Positions 62,449-64,000 of a stretch of 64,000 nucleotides of DNA are shown here, in pieces. The DNA comes from Fen-1273 sp963748405 (GTDB lineage: Bacteria > Bacteroidota > Ignavibacteria > UBA10030 > UBA6906): NCBI GenBank assembly GCA_963748405.1, contig CAVVIT010000007.1:1-64000 (forward strand), written 5' to 3'. Numbering within the stretch: position 1 is the stretch's first letter; every line of letters starts with the position of its first letter. A program made the translations under genes and the position numbers. Below the pieces are notes generated by a model. The model was given only the letters and a program-made list of their open reading frames with translations, was not told the origin of the DNA and did not search any database.

Positions 62449-63468
62449 TTACCCGGCTGCCCCGCGATACCCCGTCAGCCTCTGGCTTCTTTCATCCCAG
62501 ACGTGGAGTCGGGCGCACCTCAAACTGGCGAGGAACGTCAGGGGTTTGACTCTCTGGAGCGCGGGCACATCGGCGTAGCAGCGCTGGAGGTTGTAGTTGG
62601 GAATCCTCTGCTGGACGTGGTGAACGTGATGGAATCCGATATTGCCGGTAAACCACCGCAGCACGCCCGGCAGATTGTAGAACGAACTCCCCTCCAGGGC
62701 CGCCTTCATCGGGTCCCAGTTTGTGTGGCGCGCCCAGTAGGTTCCTTCGAACTGATGCTGGACGTAGAACAACCACAATCCCGCCGCTCCCGCTCCCAGC
62801 GTGATGGGAATCTGGATCAAGAGATAGGTTCCGATTCCTATGGTCAGCGCGGCAACAGTGATAATTGCCGCCAGCGCGATGTTGGTGATGACGACGCTCC
62901 AGCGCTCGCGTTTCCTGTCCTGTGCGTGGAAGTATCGATGACTGATCAGGAAGAGGATGGGTGTGCCGAGTGTAAGGATGACGAGTGGATTCCGGATGAG
63001 TCGATAGACGAACCGTTTCCATCGCGGCGCGGCCTCAAATTCCCCGGCGGTCAGTGTCCAGACATCGCCTACGCCGCGGCGATCGAGGTCTCCGACGGTA
63101 TCGTGGTGCATCGCGTGCGAGCGGCGCCATTGTTCGAAGGGTGTGAATGTCAGGATGCCGGTGACGTATCCGATGATCCTGTTTGCCTGCGGCGATCCTA
63201 AGAATGAACCGTGGCAGCAATCATGAAAGAGGACGAATATGCGCACCTGGAATGCTGCCCCAACCACGGAGACGGCAAGGACTGACCAGTACGGGTAACC
63301 CTGTCGGATCATCACCACCATGAGGGCCCAGAGAGCAAAGAACGGACCCAGCGTGTTGATGACCTGCCAGATCGCCTTCTTGCTTTCCGGGCGGGTGAAA
63401 GGCTGCACCGCCCTGGCGAGATCCGTTGCCTCGGCTCTGGCGGCTACGGGGGTGGATTCAACGGGCAT
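62449..63468 (-). CDS. Membrane fatty acid desaturase, intact copy
   Basis: 339 residues. The three His boxes of acyl-lipid/acyl-CoA desaturases are present: HDCCHG (about residue 83), HAMHH (about 118) and HHVHH (about 280), arranged around two hydrophobic hairpins (VINTLGPFFALWALMVVMI; IALAAIITVAALTIGIGTYLL). The layout resembles DesK-like front-end or cold-responsive desaturases. Membrane di-iron enzyme introducing a double bond into phospholipid acyl chains with O2, so the cell probably meets oxygen. A broken duplicate lies at 58774. Confidence 0.9.
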   Translation of the reverse strand: MPVESTPVAARAEATDLARAVQPFTRPESKKAIWQVINTLGPFFALWALMVVMIRQGYPYWSVLAVSVVGAAFQVRIFVLFHDCCHGSFLGSPQANRIIGYVTGILTFTPFEQWRRSHAMHHDTVGDLDRRGVGDVWTLTAGEFEAAPRWKRFVYRLIRNPLVILTLGTPILFLISHRYFHAQDRKRERWSVVITNIALAAIITVAALTIGIGTYLLIQIPITLGAGAAGLWLFYVQHQFEGTYWARHTNWDPMKAALEGSSFYNLPGVLRWFTGNIGFHHVHHVQQRIPNYNLQRCYADVPALQRVKPLTFLASLRCARLHVWDERSQRLTGYRGAAG

Positions 63469-63608
63469 CAGTGGCTTCCTGAATTACGGGGTTATAGCAG
63501 AAGTATCAGGTTCTCGTATCCCAAGATGCCAACTTCGGCGATATCAATCAAGGGATCGGGTACGGAAAAGACCACAGAAAACACCGTTACCCATCATCGC
63601 TGCCGGGC

Positions 63609-64000
63609 CTATTTCACGAAGAGCATTTTTCTGGCCGCAACGTTGGAGCCCGCGCTGAGCCGGAGAATATACATCCCGCTCGCCAGCCCTCCGGCCCCGG
63701 CGTCGTCGGCCGAAAACCGTATCGTATGTGTCCCGGCCGTCTGTCTTCCGCTTACGAGGGCCGCCACTTCCTGACCGAGGAGGTCGTACACCGAGAGCCT
63801 CACGTCGCCGTCCGAGGGGAGCCGGTACGTTATCACCGTTGAAGGGTTGAACGGATTGGGATAGTTCTGTTGCAGGTCGAACTGGAATGGACCGGGCGTA
63901 TCGGTGAACGGGACGCTCGTGGTAACGGTCTGGATCGACGCCCGCATGATCACCGCTTCGTACGGGTTCCAGGTTGACATCACGAAGAAGAATGTCGAAG
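63609..64000 (-). CDS. T9SS-sorted secreted protein, C-terminal fragment
   Basis: The frame enters from the right edge (upstream codons read STFFFV before MSTWNPYEAV), so the window holds only the last ~130 residues. These are a T9SS sorting domain with LQQNYPNPFNPST, VRLSVYDLLGQEVAAL and GLASGMYILRLSAG, ending RKMLFVK. The passenger domain is outside the window. Direction is away from its neighbour, the intact desaturase. Confidence 0.85.
   Translation of the reverse strand, partial: STFFFVMSTWNPYEAVIMRASIQTVTTSVPFTDTPGPFQFDLQQNYPNPFNPSTVITYRLPSDGDVRLSVYDLLGQEVAALVSGRQTAGTHTIRFSADDAGAGGLASGMYILRLSAGSNVAARKMLFVK

Noticed and set aside
1..64000. CRISPR arrays, tRNA or rRNA genes
   Set aside because: No regularly spaced short repeats of CRISPR type and no tRNA- or rRNA-like sequence were noticed by reading; the only regular spacing is the three-unit operator array at 38703-38765.

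Overview
The window looks like a chromosome segment of a Gram-negative bacterium of the FCB (Bacteroidota-like) lineage. Three complete secreted proteins and one partial one end in a type IX secretion (T9SS) sorting domain with an NYPNPFN-type motif, the style common in Ignavibacteria and relatives. It also carries a TonB receptor with a carboxypeptidase-like leader domain, a DUF5723 outer-membrane protein and a UpxY/NusG-type antiterminator beside a Wza-like export protein. The genus cannot be fixed from the sequence alone.

Bases 1-37989 form one long, co-directional surface or exo-polysaccharide locus, visibly more AT-rich than what follows. In order: the tail of a Wza-like export protein, a UpxY-like antiterminator, two beta-helix T9SS proteins that share an exact 1524-bp repeat, a formyltransferase-like/propeller protein, a Wzx-type flippase, a PP-loop protein, a pyruvyl transferase, four glycosyltransferases (two GT2, two GT4), an EpsG-like polymerase, an AsnB-like amidotransferase, a sugar 4-epimerase, a PglC-like initiating sugar transferase, a DegT-like protein, a FemAB-PglD fusion, PglE-, PglF- and PglD-like enzymes, an SDR/acyl-carrier-protein/adenylate-ligase trio, and a WbpA-like dehydrogenase. 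Together they predict a Wzx/Wzy polymer primed with a bacillosamine-type sugar and carrying uronic acid (perhaps uronamide), pyruvate and acyl decorations. Three complete insertion sequences (12437-14384, 26113-27455, 35072-36595) sit exactly between genes of this locus, each with readable inverted repeats and target duplications.

Bases 38001-64000 are GC-richer and look like ordinary chromosome in small transcription units: a SatD/DUF3307 pair with a 29-bp-period operator array; an outer-membrane protein/lipoprotein pair; a radical SAM enzyme; a carbohydrate-binding-type secreted protein interrupted at a G8 tract; a DHA2 drug exporter; a methyltransferase; a NikR-TonB receptor operon with a tandem operator; a cupin; a two-gene respiratory unit whose second gene fuses a cytochrome bd-like membrane domain to eight CxxCH haem sites; a sulfur unit (CoA-disulfide reductase-rhodanese, rhodanese, DUF6132); a broken and an intact copy of a fatty acid desaturase; T9SS proteins; and a DUF5674 gene pair.

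The strongest candidates for undescribed biology are the bd-like/octahaem fusion with its membrane partner, the FemAB-PglD fusion with its DegT-like neighbour, the SDR-ACP-ligase module, the CTTGT operator array, and the exact duplication with swapped C-terminal tails.
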